Positions 49,965 to 58,273 of a stretch of DNA of 63,956 nucleotides are shown in pieces. Each line of letters opens with the position of its first letter. The stretch's first letter is position 1. The notes below the pieces were generated by a model. That model was not told where the DNA came from. It did not search any database and saw nothing but the letters and a program-made list of their open reading frames with translations. Both the position numbers and the translations under genes were made by a program. Source of the DNA: Acidisphaera sp. L21. GTDB taxonomy: Bacteria; Pseudomonadota; Alphaproteobacteria; Acetobacterales; Acetobacteraceae. Location: contig NZ_LMUY01000084.1 of assembly GCF_009765685.1 (NCBI RefSeq), forward strand, positions 1 to 63,956. Reading direction: 5' to 3'.

Positions 49965-49989
49965 GGAATAAATCGGGATCTGCAGCGTT
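49965..49989 (+). promoter_or_regulatory. ECF sigma-type promoter for the sigma/anti-sigma operon
   Basis: GGAAT (49965-49969), a 16-base spacer and CGTT (49986-49989) match an ECF promoter. Transcription would begin near 49995-49998. A GAAGGG site (50001-50006) follows, then the sigma coding frame. The identical arrangement on the other strand serves the divergent gene, which suggests autoregulation by the adjacent ECF factor. Confidence 0.7.
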
Positions 49990-50087
49990 GACCGGATATC
50001 GAAGGGCACACAACCATCTCCCAGCCGACATCCATCATCGCCGAGATTGAGGAGAACATACCGGCCCTGCGCCGCTACGCCTGGGCA

Positions 50088-50528
50088 TTGCTGCGAAACC
50101 GGGACGACGCGGACGAACTGGTGCAGGATTGTCTGGTCCGCGCGCTTGGCCGGCTCCCAACGCCGTCCAGCGACCTCGCGGTGCGGCCATGGCTGTTCAC
50201 CATCCTGCACAACCTCAGCGTTAGCCGCTGGCGGACCCTACGCCGCCGGGGCCGCAGCGTGGACGCCGCCACGATCGACCTGCCGATACCGCCGCCGCAG
50301 GAATGGAGCCTGGCGGCCCGCGACATGATGCAGGGCCTGCGCGACCTACCCGACGAACAGCGCCAGGTGCTGCTGCTGGTGGGTGTGGAGGGGTTGGAAT
50401 ACCGCGAGGCCGCCGCGGTGCTGGGGCTGCCCATCGGCACCGTCATGTCCCGCCTCAGCCGCGGCCGCGACGCCCTGCGCGCACGCATGGAAGGACGCGA
50501 GCGCCCGGCGCTGCGTCGTGTGAAATGA
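50088..50528 (+). CDS. ECF-type RNA polymerase sigma factor
   Basis: A group 4 sigma factor with region 2 (ALLRNRDDADELVQDCLVRALGRL...WLFTILHNLSVSRWR) and region 4 (LRDLPDEQRQVLLLVGVEGLEYREAAAVLGLPIGTVMSRLSRGRDALRARM). The listed start is TTG at 50088, the only usual start codon in the frame. However, sigma-like coding continues upstream (EIEENIPALRRYAWAL) to a stop at 49989, with no ATG, GTG or TTG. An ATC at 50016 has GAAGGG nine bases before it and could be the real start, giving 170 residues. Start ATC, a base error or a point mutation are all possible. It is coupled to the anti-sigma gene by ATGA. Confidence 0.88.
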   Translation: MLRNRDDADELVQDCLVRALGRLPTPSSDLAVRPWLFTILHNLSVSRWRTLRRRGRSVDAATIDLPIPPPQEWSLAARDMMQGLRDLPDEQRQVLLLVGVEGLEYREAAAVLGLPIGTVMSRLSRGRDALRARMEGRERPALRRVK

Positions 50529-51310
50529 GCGACCGTATTCCCGACCCCCGCCCGGTGCAGGAGGAGGAACTGCACGCCTTTGTCGACGACCGCCTCGACC
50601 CGGAGCGTCGGGAGGCGGTGGCACGGCGCTTGGCCGTCGACCCGGCGTTGCAACGCCGGGTCGACGACTGGCGCGCCCAGCGCGACATCTTGCGGGACGC
50701 TCTCGCCTTCCGCCACCGCGAGCCGATCCCGCCGGCGCTGAGCCTGTCCAGCCTGGCGGAGGCGCGGTTGGCCGCGGGCAGCCGCGGCAATCAGTGGCGC
50801 CTCGCCGCCAGTATCGTGCTGGCTCTGGCGGTCGGCGGCGCCGGCGGCTGGCTGGCGCACGGCCCGCAAAACCCCACCGAAATCGCACGACTGAGTATGG
50901 AGGCCGCTTCCGCCTACCGCACCTTCGCCAACGACTCGGCCCATGCCATCGAGTTGCGGCCAGATAGCGCGATCGAACTGACGGGGCTGATCACGCAGAA
51001 GCTCGGCCGGTCCGTCGCAATCCCCGACCTCACGGCCCTCGGCTACCATTTGTTGGGCGGCCGGATGCTGGCCGTTATGTATGGCCCGGCGGCGATGCTG
51101 ATCTACGAGGACGCGCAGCACAACCGCATCACCGTCTACATCCAGCCGATGCGCCGGGGCGACGAGATGCCGATGCGGTCGGTCGATGCAGGCACAGTCG
51201 ACGGCTATGCCTGGATCAACCGCCAGATCGGCTACAGCGTGATGTCGGAGGGCGATCGCGCCCGCTTACATTCCATCGCCAACCGCGTGCGGGACAGCGT
51301 CGGCCTGTAG
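50525..51310 (+). CDS. Anti-sigma factor, single-pass membrane protein
   Basis: A 261-residue partner of the ECF factor. The N-terminal cytosolic segment (about 1-60) has the anti-sigma pattern EEELHAFVDDRLDPERREAVARRLAVDPALQRRVDDW, without the zinc-binding His-x3-Cys-x2-Cys motif. One transmembrane helix follows (about 98-116, LAASIVLALAVGGAGGWLA). The periplasmic part (about 117-261) is a compact domain that could sense envelope stress. The start overlaps the sigma stop by four bases (ATGA). Its 3' end overlaps the convergent glycosyltransferase gene by 45 bp. Confidence 0.92.
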   Translation: MSDRIPDPRPVQEEELHAFVDDRLDPERREAVARRLAVDPALQRRVDDWRAQRDILRDALAFRHREPIPPALSLSSLAEARLAAGSRGNQWRLAASIVLALAVGGAGGWLAHGPQNPTEIARLSMEAASAYRTFANDSAHAIELRPDSAIELTGLITQKLGRSVAIPDLTALGYHLLGGRMLAVMYGPAAMLIYEDAQHNRITVYIQPMRRGDEMPMRSVDAGTVDGYAWINRQIGYSVMSEGDRARLHSIANRVRDSVGL

Positions 51311-53302
51311 CCGGTCCCGATAAGGACCAGCCTTCGCCGTATCGAGTTCGGCGCGCATCAGGGCGTTCACATCGCGAACATGCGTCACGATGTCGTCCCG
51401 GCCTATATAGCCGTAGACTTCGCGGTTATCGATATATTGGGGAACGCCCGCCTGCCGGGCCCGGTCGCTGAAGATCACGAACTCATACCGGTCCGACCCG
51501 TCGGAATAGCCGAGATGCGGGATGACGTCGGCCCGAACGAGGTAGGTGCAGTGCACCAGCGGCAACTCGATCAAGCCACATACCCGGCGTTCCAGCACCC
51601 AGTGGTACTGCTCGCACTCCGCGTAGTAACCGGTCTCCGTCGTCTGCGCGAAGAAGTTCGAATAGTAGCTCCCGCGGTCTGCCGAGCGTAGGAGCGGCGC
51701 CACGATGGGCAGGTTGCTGGCAACCAGGTTCCGCAGCGTATGCGGCCGAATGAAATTGTCGGTGTCGGCCATGAGCAGGAAGTCGCAGCGATACTCCAGC
51801 GTCTTCTGCAGGCAACTATTGCGCAGATGGCTGAGCACCGCGAAGCGCAGCGGGTTCCACTCATGTACGTCGAACTGCTCGACCGGGACGGGCAGGTTGG
51901 TTGGGTCGAACTCGATATGGTCGTACATCGGACGAACCCGATCGACCCAATCGTGCAGGATCTGCGCTGTGTCGTCCGTGTTGTTGTTGGTGCGGATGTA
52001 CAGGGTGATCGCGGTTTTCGGGTAGTCCAGTGCCTCGATGCATTCCAGATATAGCGGCAGCGCGACCGCCGCCTGCTTGGCCAGGATCGCCACCATCACC
52101 CGCGGAGGATCGTCCAACCGGGCGCACAGGTCGCGCGGGGTTTGCGGTATGAACTGATCGACGAAGCTCTGTTGGCCGAAACTGGCGGGTTGCGGCAGCT
52201 TGGCGAGCGCGAATTTCGCATTTGCGCTCACCCGCGTCCGCTCCTGCGCCGGCAGAGTATCACCGCCCAGCAGCGCCGTGCTGGCCGCCAGGCTCTCCGC
52301 ATAGGCGCCGGTCCAGTAGGCGGCGATGGCGAACTCGTCGGGCAGGCGGTAATCATAGATCGGCGCTTCCACGAACAACCCGCCGACTGGCTTCGGCCGA
52401 CCCATCCCGCGCCTGGCAAACGCGTAGGCCTGGGCGGAGCGGCCATTCTGGTTACACAGCCGTGCCGCGTCGTGCAAAGCCTCGACCCGTGCCGGGTTGA
52501 TAGCGGATGCTCGGTCGTAAATGGCCAGCGTATCGTCCAGATCGTGACCGGTCCGCTGCATCATCCGCCCGGCCGAGAGCAGGCTGACATAGACTTCCTC
52601 GCTCCAGAAGCCCATCGCACTGCGTTCCAGGAACCGTGCCAGCGCCTTATCCGGCTGCCCGGCGTCGCGCAGGCTCTGGGCCAGATAGTAGGTGTAGCGC
52701 GACCGCAAGAACGCATCGGTCTCGGTATCCAGCGTCCGCTCCAGCAGGGCAGCGTCATCCAGGTATTTCTGCGGGTTCTTGCTGCGGCCGCCATGAGTGC
52801 CGCATTTGATGCTCAACCCGGTCGCACGCGCATGGGTGAACTCACTGAGTGCATCGACGAACTCATGTAGGACGCCCCTATAGGCGAACGGCCGCCGGTT
52901 GCTAAGGATTTGCGGGCGAGCATAAAGGATGCTCCCCAGTCGGATATCCATGTCGTAGTAATCGTGATGCAGCGTGGCCTTGAAGGCGGCGGGTTCGAAA
53001 TCCGCCGCCATCTCCAGCACATCATCGGCGTCTATCACCAGGGCGTAATCGATATCCTGGTTCTGACGCAGCCGGTCCAACCCGATGCTGCGGTTGGTCG
53101 CGAAATCCTGCCAGTCTGCCTGGAAGACCTCACCTTGCATGGCGTGGTCCGCTAGGTAACTGCGGATGATCGACTGTGTGCCGTCCGTGGAACCTGTATC
53201 CTCGATCAGCACATAGTCGACCAGCCGGTGAACGCTTCGCAGGCACGTCTCGATCGTATGTGCTTCGTTTTTTACGATCATGCACAGGCCAATCTTCTTC
53301 AC
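51266..53302 (-). CDS. Three-part glycosyltransferase: GT2, TPR-like middle, COLGALT-like C-terminal domain
   Basis: A 678-residue cytosolic protein. Residues 1-165 are a GT2 (GT-A) domain: CMIVKNEAHTIETCLRSV, EDTGSTDGT, and DADD at 91-94. Residues about 180-380 are helical and TPR-like. Residues about 400-640 resemble the catalytic domain of animal collagen beta-galactosyltransferases: RVMVAILAKQAAVALPLYLECIEALDYPK, NNNTDDTAQILHDWV, the DxD block LLMADTDNFI (513-515), IVAPLLRS...YYSNFFA, ELPLVHCTYLVRADV, and NREVYGYI. GTG at 53302 has GGAG eight bases upstream. It starts 43 bp after a collagen-like gene on the same strand, its probable substrate. The similarity is from recognition of motif order, not a computed alignment. 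Confidence 0.9.
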   Translation of the reverse strand: MKKIGLCMIVKNEAHTIETCLRSVHRLVDYVLIEDTGSTDGTQSIIRSYLADHAMQGEVFQADWQDFATNRSIGLDRLRQNQDIDYALVIDADDVLEMAADFEPAAFKATLHHDYYDMDIRLGSILYARPQILSNRRPFAYRGVLHEFVDALSEFTHARATGLSIKCGTHGGRSKNPQKYLDDAALLERTLDTETDAFLRSRYTYYLAQSLRDAGQPDKALARFLERSAMGFWSEEVYVSLLSAGRMMQRTGHDLDDTLAIYDRASAINPARVEALHDAARLCNQNGRSAQAYAFARRGMGRPKPVGGLFVEAPIYDYRLPDEFAIAAYWTGAYAESLAASTALLGGDTLPAQERTRVSANAKFALAKLPQPASFGQQSFVDQFIPQTPRDLCARLDDPPRVMVAILAKQAAVALPLYLECIEALDYPKTAITLYIRTNNNTDDTAQILHDWVDRVRPMYDHIEFDPTNLPVPVEQFDVHEWNPLRFAVLSHLRNSCLQKTLEYRCDFLLMADTDNFIRPHTLRNLVASNLPIVAPLLRSADRGSYYSNFFAQTTETGYYAECEQYHWVLERRVCGLIELPLVHCTYLVRADVIPHLGYSDGSDRYEFVIFSDRARQAGVPQYIDNREVYGYIGRDDIVTHVRDVNALMRAELDTAKAGPYRDRLQADAVPHAVGDGM

Positions 53303-53345
53303 GCAGCGTCTCCGTTTTTATCGGGTTGCGGTTCGCGGTCCTTGC

Positions 53346-56300
53346 CTAGGCGGGCAGGCTGGCGTTGTGGGTGAGCGACTCGTTGCTTTCGGCGATCCCG
53401 ACCAGCACCGCTGCCCGGCTGGTGCCGTTCGCCAGCAACCCGGTCCAGAACGAGCCGCCGGCGGTATCTGGCGTACGGCCGAGGCCTGCCTGGTAGAGGC
53501 TGCTGACGAACGCAGTGTCGCTCTGGCCTGCATGCAGGTTGATGAACTCCGACCGGGTGAAGAACCCCTCGGCGATCTGCAGCGGTGTCACGGTCGCAAT
53601 CGCGGCCTGGATGTGATCGACCGCATCCTGGTCGATCTGGCGGCCTAGGCCAGTCTCGTAGAGCTCGTTCGCCGCCTTGGTGAGTGGGTTGTCGACGAAC
53701 AGATTGGCTGTCGTCCCGGCCAGATGCGTTTTCGCCTCGTCCGAACTCGCGATGTCGACGGCGACCTGCGCGCGGCTAGTCCCACTCGCGAGTTGAGCGG
53801 TCCAGGAAGACTCGTCACTCCCCGTCCGGCCGAGCAGACCAGTGTAGAGCGTGTCGACGAACTGCGCGTCCGTCTGCGTGCCATACAGCGCAGCATACTC
53901 GGGGCTGTTGAGGAAATCGGCCCCAACCGTCACGTTCGACGCCCCGGCCGTCAGAATGGTCTGATAGAACGACGCCCCGGCAGCATCGGCAGTGCGCCCG
54001 AGCAAACCCTCATAGAGCCGTTCCACCATTGCCTGCGGTGTGTCTGCGCCCACGCTCAACGTGCCATCGACGAACTGCACCGCTTGCACGCCCTGGGCCA
54101 GGTTCAGCTTGCCGTCTGTTCCCGCCGCAGCCTGGGCTTGGGCAATGGTGAGGGTGCTGGTTGCCACGCCATTCACCGGGTCGGTAGTGGCCAGGATGGT
54201 CAAGCCGGAGGACGCAGTGGACGTGCCGGCACTCGTGGTCGCCGTCGCAGTGACGTTGTTCAGGCCTAACCCCAGGCTTGTCGTCGGCGTGATGCTGAAG
54301 GTGCCGTCGCTGTCGGCAGTGCCGGTGCCGATGGCGGTGGTCCCGCTATACAGCGTCACCAATGCACCCGGCGTCGCTGTGCCGGTGAACACCGGGTTGG
54401 AACCGGTGACGTCATCGGTCGATGCGATTTTCGGCGTGGTGACGCCGGTGCTGGTGCCGGTCGTGCCCGCCCCTGTCGAACCATCGGATGTGACTTCGTC
54501 ACCCAATGGCGCCTGAATGGTGCTTCCAGTTGCGCCGGTGCTGCCTGCAGCAGCGCCAGTCGCCCCAGTAGCACCCGTCGCCCCCACCGCACCGATCGCG
54601 CCAGTCGCACCATCGGTCCCGTCGGAGCCAGCCGCGCCCGTCGCCCCATTTGCGCCCGTCGCCCCGGTTACGCCGTTGATCCCATTCGACCCTGCCGAAC
54701 CGGTCGCGCCGGTGACGCCATTGGTCCCGTTGGAACCGCCGGCACCAGTGGCTCCCGTTGCCCCGATTGCGCCCGTTGCCCCGGTCGGCCCGCTTACACC
54801 ATTGGTTCCATTGGAGCCCGCCGCACCCGTACCTCCGGTGGCACCGTTGGAACCATTCGCACCGGTGCCGCCTGTCGCCCCGGTCACGCCGTTGGTCCCG
54901 TTGGATCCCGACGCGCCGGCTGCGCCGGTGGCCCCATTGGAACCATCCGCGCCGGTGTTGCCAGTCGCACCGATTGCCCCGGTCGCCCCGTTGACGCCGT
55001 CGATCCCATTGGAGCCCGTGACGCCGGTAGCGCCATCGATCCCGTTGGCACCCGCCGCGCCAGTTGCGCCAGTGACGCCGTCAGTCCCGTTGGACCCGGC
55101 TGCCCCCGCTGCGCCGGTGGCGCCATTGATGCCATCAATACCCGCCAAGCCTGCGGTTCCGGTGGCACCGTTGGCGCCCGCCGCGCCAGTTGCGCCAGTG
55201 ACGCCGTCAGTCCCGTTGGACCCCGCTGCCCCCGTTACGCCGGTGGCGCCATTGATACCGTTAGTACCTGCCGCGCCCGCTGTTCCGGTGGCACCGTTGG
55301 TCCCGTTGGCTCCCGCCGCGCCAGTTGCGCCGGTGACGCCGTCGGTTCCATTGGTGCCCGCTGCACCGGTGGCGCCATTGATCCCGTTGGTGCCGGCCGC
55401 GCCTGCTGTTCCGGTGGCACCGTTGGTCCCGTTGGCTCCCGCCGCGCCAGTTGCGCCGGTGATGCCATTGGTCCCATTCGAGCCCGCTGCACCGGTGGCG
55501 CCATTGGTTCCGTTTGTCCCTGCCGCACCTGTTGCGCCGATCGCACCATTGGTTCCGTCGGAGCCGGCTGTTCCGGTCGTGCCGGTGGCACCCACCGCGC
55601 CGGTTGCTCCGTTCGTGCCAGTCGCGCCGTTGGTCCCGTTCGTTCCGGAAACACCCGTCGCACCAGTTGCGCCAACCCCGCCAGCAATGCCGGCGGCACC
55701 GTCGACTCCGTTCGTCCCGGCAGCCCCTGTCGCACCCACCGCACCAGTGACGCCAATCGCGCCGGCCGCACCGGTGCCGCCGGTATCACCAATTGCGCCA
55801 GCAGCACCCGTGATGCCGGCAGCGCCAGTGACGCCAACAGCGCCAGTGACGCCAATCGCACCCGTCGCGCCGACTGCACCGGTGATCCCAATGGCACCGG
55901 TAATTCCGACTGCACCCGTTGCACCGATCGCGCCCGTCAGGCCGATGGCGCCCGTCAAACCGACTGCACCGGTGGCACCAATTGCGCCCGTTGCTCCGAT
56001 GAGGCCAAGGATACCCTGCGCGCCCGCGGCGCCTGTCGCGCCGGCGTTACCCGTCGCGCCGGCGACGCCCGTGGCACCCGTCACGCCCGCACCCGTAGCA
56101 CCTGCCGCACCGGTGACGCCGGTCGCACCGTCGGCCCCGGTCGCGCCTGCTGCGCCCGTTACACCCGCTGTGCCGGCCAGCCCAACCGTGGCGACGTAGT
56201 GTGGCGCCGTTGTGCCGGACGTCCAGGCCGCAACCCCGTTGGTAACGGTGAAAACCGCGGTGTAACCTGTGCTGTCGAGCACTTCGACCGTATATGCCGT

Positions 56301-56510
56301 GGGTTGAATTGCAGCGACGTAGCTGAAACCCCAGTTGTCGCCCTTCCCATCCACACCACCAAGGGTCAGCAGGCCCACCGTGGTGCTCGTGCTGCCAATG
56401 GCGATGCCGCCCGCTAAATACTGCGAGGATACGACGGACAGTGTAATTTGCCCGAGTAAGGCAGCATCGAACCCACCGAGCGTGATGATCTCAGACTGTG
56501 TGCCAGACAT
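53346..56510 (-). CDS. Collagen-like repeat protein with Ig-like segment and C-terminal DUF4214 repeats
   Basis: A 1054-residue protein. Residues 1-109 are a small non-repetitive domain without a signal peptide. Residues about 110-664 are almost unbroken Gly-X-Y triplets, mostly with Thr, Asn or Ala: GATGAAGTNGTNGATG-like units. The repeat has one Pro, no Lys, no Arg. Residues about 690-775 form an Ig-like segment ([24 protein letters not shown]). Residues about 820-1054 hold about three DUF4214-type units ([65 protein letters not shown]), found in many secreted or surface proteins. AGGAAG lies eight bases before the ATG. Likely surface filament or matrix protein; glycosylated by the downstream gene product by inference. 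Confidence 0.93.
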   Translation of the reverse strand: MSGTQSEIITLGGFDAALLGQITLSVVSSQYLAGGIAIGSTSTTVGLLTLGGVDGKGDNWGFSYVAAIQPTAYTVEVLDSTGYTAVFTVTNGVAAWTSGTTAPHYVATVGLAGTAGVTGAAGATGADGATGVTGAAGATGAGVTGATGVAGATGNAGATGAAGAQGILGLIGATGAIGATGAVGLTGAIGLTGAIGATGAVGITGAIGITGAVGATGAIGVTGAVGVTGAAGITGAAGAIGDTGGTGAAGAIGVTGAVGATGAAGTNGVDGAAGIAGGVGATGATGVSGTNGTNGATGTNGATGAVGATGTTGTAGSDGTNGAIGATGAAGTNGTNGATGAAGSNGTNGITGATGAAGANGTNGATGTAGAAGTNGINGATGAAGTNGTDGVTGATGAAGANGTNGATGTAGAAGTNGINGATGVTGAAGSNGTDGVTGATGAAGANGATGTAGLAGIDGINGATGAAGAAGSNGTDGVTGATGAAGANGIDGATGVTGSNGIDGVNGATGAIGATGNTGADGSNGATGAAGASGSNGTNGVTGATGGTGANGSNGATGGTGAAGSNGTNGVSGPTGATGAIGATGATGAGGSNGTNGVTGATGSAGSNGINGVTGATGANGATGAAGSDGTDGATGAIGAVGATGATGATGAAAGSTGATGSTIQAPLGDEVTSDGSTGAGTTGTSTGVTTPKIASTDDVTGSNPVFTGTATPGALVTLYSGTTAIGTGTADSDGTFSITPTTSLGLGLNNVTATATTSAGTSTASSGLTILATTDPVNGVATSTLTIAQAQAAAGTDGKLNLAQGVQAVQFVDGTLSVGADTPQAMVERLYEGLLGRTADAAGASFYQTILTAGASNVTVGADFLNSPEYAALYGTQTDAQFVDTLYTGLLGRTGSDESSWTAQLASGTSRAQVAVDIASSDEAKTHLAGTTANLFVDNPLTKAANELYETGLGRQIDQDAVDHIQAAIATVTPLQIAEGFFTRSEFINLHAGQSDTAFVSSLYQAGLGRTPDTAGGSFWTGLLANGTSRAAVLVGIAESNESLTHNASLPA
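54520..56183 (-). repeat. Coding tandem Gly-X-Y (collagen) repeat tract
   Basis: About 555 codons in the collagen-like gene encode Gly at nearly every third position. The 9-base periodicity includes higher-order units near 54.8-55.5 kb that repeat almost unchanged (for example [20 protein letters not shown] blocks). Triplet phase breaks are few (near GATGAGVTG early and GAAAGST late). Such tracts can change length by slippage or recombination. Confidence 0.9.
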
Positions 56511-56911
56511 GTTATGCGCTTCCTATAGTAGTATCGACGGCCACGAAGCGCAGCACATCGATACAGTCCAAAACGATCCGTGTAGCCCGGAACATGGTCT
56601 GGGTTAGGACAGGCCTTCCCGCCAATTTTTTCCCGAAAACATCGTAGTCCGACGCAACGCGCGCACTGGCATAGACAGTGCAGAGACCCAACAACAGCGC
56701 CGACAAGGCGCGCTGACCCAGATATTCTCGGAAACTGATTGAAGAAACGTTATTAAAACGACCTCTATTCTGGTTTAATACTTAAAAACAAAGTAGTTAA
56801 ACCATGAACATCGTCGCCATACAGTAAATGGTCATCGTGAATTCAGAATAAATTACCCGTGACGTCCGTGCAATCAACCGGCAGCGAACTGCCCCGGCAC
56901 GCAGGAACTCC
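56511..56911. other. AT-rich upstream region of the collagen-like gene
   Basis: Together with the terminator and gene end to 57028, this 518-bp gap is the longest non-coding stretch in the window. From about 56730 to 56860 it is notably AT-rich compared with its neighbours and probably contains the promoter of the leftward collagen gene. I could not pick a clear -35/-10 pair. A 64-codon leftward frame (56706-56512) ends just before the collagen start but shows no recognisable features. Confidence 0.5.
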
Positions 56912-56914
56912 ATG

Positions 56915-56949
56915 AAAAAGGGGGTATGCGACCGATGTCGCATACCCCC
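56915..56949 (-). terminator. Rho-independent terminator after the amidohydrolase/eut operon
   Basis: A perfect 13-bp inverted repeat (GGGGGTATGCGAC at 56920-56932 and its complement at 56937-56949, 4-base loop) is followed on the minus strand by CTTTTTC-like sequence (TTTTT at 56919-56915). It lies 80 bp after the leftward amidohydrolase gene and separates that operon from the collagen gene promoter. Confidence 0.9.
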
Positions 56950-57028
56950 CTCGTTTAACGCGCCGGATCCGGCGGGCGCTCAGCGTGTGACGTCCGCAGT
57001 CATCTTATCGCACACCGCCCCGCCGCAG

Positions 57029-58273
57029 CTATGGGTGGCAATCACATCCCGGGCGGTGCAGCGTCGGCCGAGGGCGGGTGAACACCATGCGGCCCGCCTT
57101 CATGCCCCAAAGCGGTTGCGCCAGTTGTGCGACCGCGCCCTCGGCAGTCGTCGCATCCAACAGGACCAGATCCGCCACGCCACCCACGCGCAGGCCATAA
57201 TCCGGCAACCGCATCAGCCGCGCAGCCTCCGACGTTACCATCTCCAAACAGCCCGCCAACTCCGCCGGGCGCGCGACCTGGCAAACATTGGCAAACAGGT
57301 TGGCCATGCGGAGCAAATTCGCATCGCCATACGGGGTGAAAGGGTTCAGCACATTATTCGTCGCCACCGAGCAGGTGACGCCCGCCCCCCGCAGCAACTG
57401 CGCCTGGGGCACGCCGCGCGGCACGGCATGGTCGTGGCTACGGCCCGTCAGAAACAGATCCGTCGCCGGTAACACCGTCACCGCGACTCCCGCGGAGGCC
57501 AAGCGCGCCGCCAGTGCCAGAAACGCTGCGCGCGGCAGCAATGATGATTGGCTCACATGCCCGATCGCGACCCGGCCGCCCCAACCGTATTCTTCGGTCT
57601 TATGACAAACGTAATCCGCCTGCATGCCGTCCGTCGTCTCACCCATGTCCAGATGCATGTCGATGTCGACGTCGAACTCGCGCGCCAGTTCGAAGATACG
57701 GTCGATCTGCCCGCGCGGGTCGCTGTCGATATAGGGCACCGCGCCGATCACCCGGGCGCCGCGACGCAGCCCTTCCTGCAATAGCGCGTCGGTCCCAGGG
57801 TTGTTCAGCAGCCCCTCCTGCGGGAACACGCACAGCTCGATATCGGCGGCCCAGGCGTAGTCGCGTGCCAATTGCTGCACGCCATCGAACCCGCGCATAC
57901 CGATGCCGGGATCGACCTCCACATGCGTGCGGATGCGGGTAGTGCCCCAGGCGAGCGCCCGTTCCAGCGTCTGCCGGCCACGGTCGTAAACATCCTCGGC
58001 TGTAAAGCTCTGCTTTGCCGCAGCGGTCAGCTTCACCGCCTCGGCAACCGTGCCCTCGGCAGCGGTGCAGCGATCCAGGATGCAGGTCTTGTCCAGATGC
58101 AGATGTGTTTCGACGAAGCCCGGCACCAGCAGCATGCCTTCCGCCGCGACGGCCGGGGCGTCGCAGTCGATCACCGGGGCGACGGCGGCGATGCGGCCGT
58201 CAGCAATCCCGATATCCACCAGGCCGTCGCCGCCGGGGAGGCGGGCGCCGCGAACGATCATGTCCAAACTCAT
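57029..58273 (-). CDS. Amidohydrolase, cytosine deaminase-like
   Basis: A 414-residue metal-dependent hydrolase of the amidohydrolase superfamily. Metal ligands are visible: His57 and His59 in VETHLHLDKT, a later His in VDIDMHLDMGE, and GHVSQSS with the third His region; the C-terminal Asp is probably in NNVLNPFTPYGDANLL. The pattern follows cytosine deaminase (CodA) and relatives that act on cyclic amides or other N-heterocycles. The exact substrate is unknown. Its start overlaps the eutC stop by four bases, so it is the last gene of a coupled eutB-eutC-amidohydrolase operon ending at a strong terminator. A link between the two activities is not obvious. Confidence 0.93.
   Translation of the reverse strand: MSLDMIVRGARLPGGDGLVDIGIADGRIAAVAPVIDCDAPAVAAEGMLLVPGFVETHLHLDKTCILDRCTAAEGTVAEAVKLTAAAKQSFTAEDVYDRGRQTLERALAWGTTRIRTHVEVDPGIGMRGFDGVQQLARDYAWAADIELCVFPQEGLLNNPGTDALLQEGLRRGARVIGAVPYIDSDPRGQIDRIFELAREFDVDIDMHLDMGETTDGMQADYVCHKTEEYGWGGRVAIGHVSQSSLLPRAAFLALAARLASAGVAVTVLPATDLFLTGRSHDHAVPRGVPQAQLLRGAGVTCSVATNNVLNPFTPYGDANLLRMANLFANVCQVARPAELAGCLEMVTSEAARLMRLPDYGLRVGGVADLVLLDATTAEGAVAQLAQPLWGMKAGRMVFTRPRPTLHRPGCDCHP

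Noticed and set aside
54517-56199. A 560-codon rightward open frame rich in Pro, Val and Ala
   Set aside because: It is the exact antisense of the collagen-like repeat. The Gly-X-Y codon pattern (GGN with Thr/Asn/Ala codons) keeps the opposite frame open and gives Pro at every third position. It has no ribosome site and no domain.
56512-56706. A 64-codon leftward frame directly before the collagen-like gene
   Set aside because: No family, no signal peptide and no clear ribosome site. It probably overlaps the collagen gene leader. It cannot be excluded, but support is too weak to list.
56912-57472. Rightward frame beginning at the terminator hairpin
   Set aside because: It starts inside the hairpin and runs antisense to the amidohydrolase gene, without domain features.
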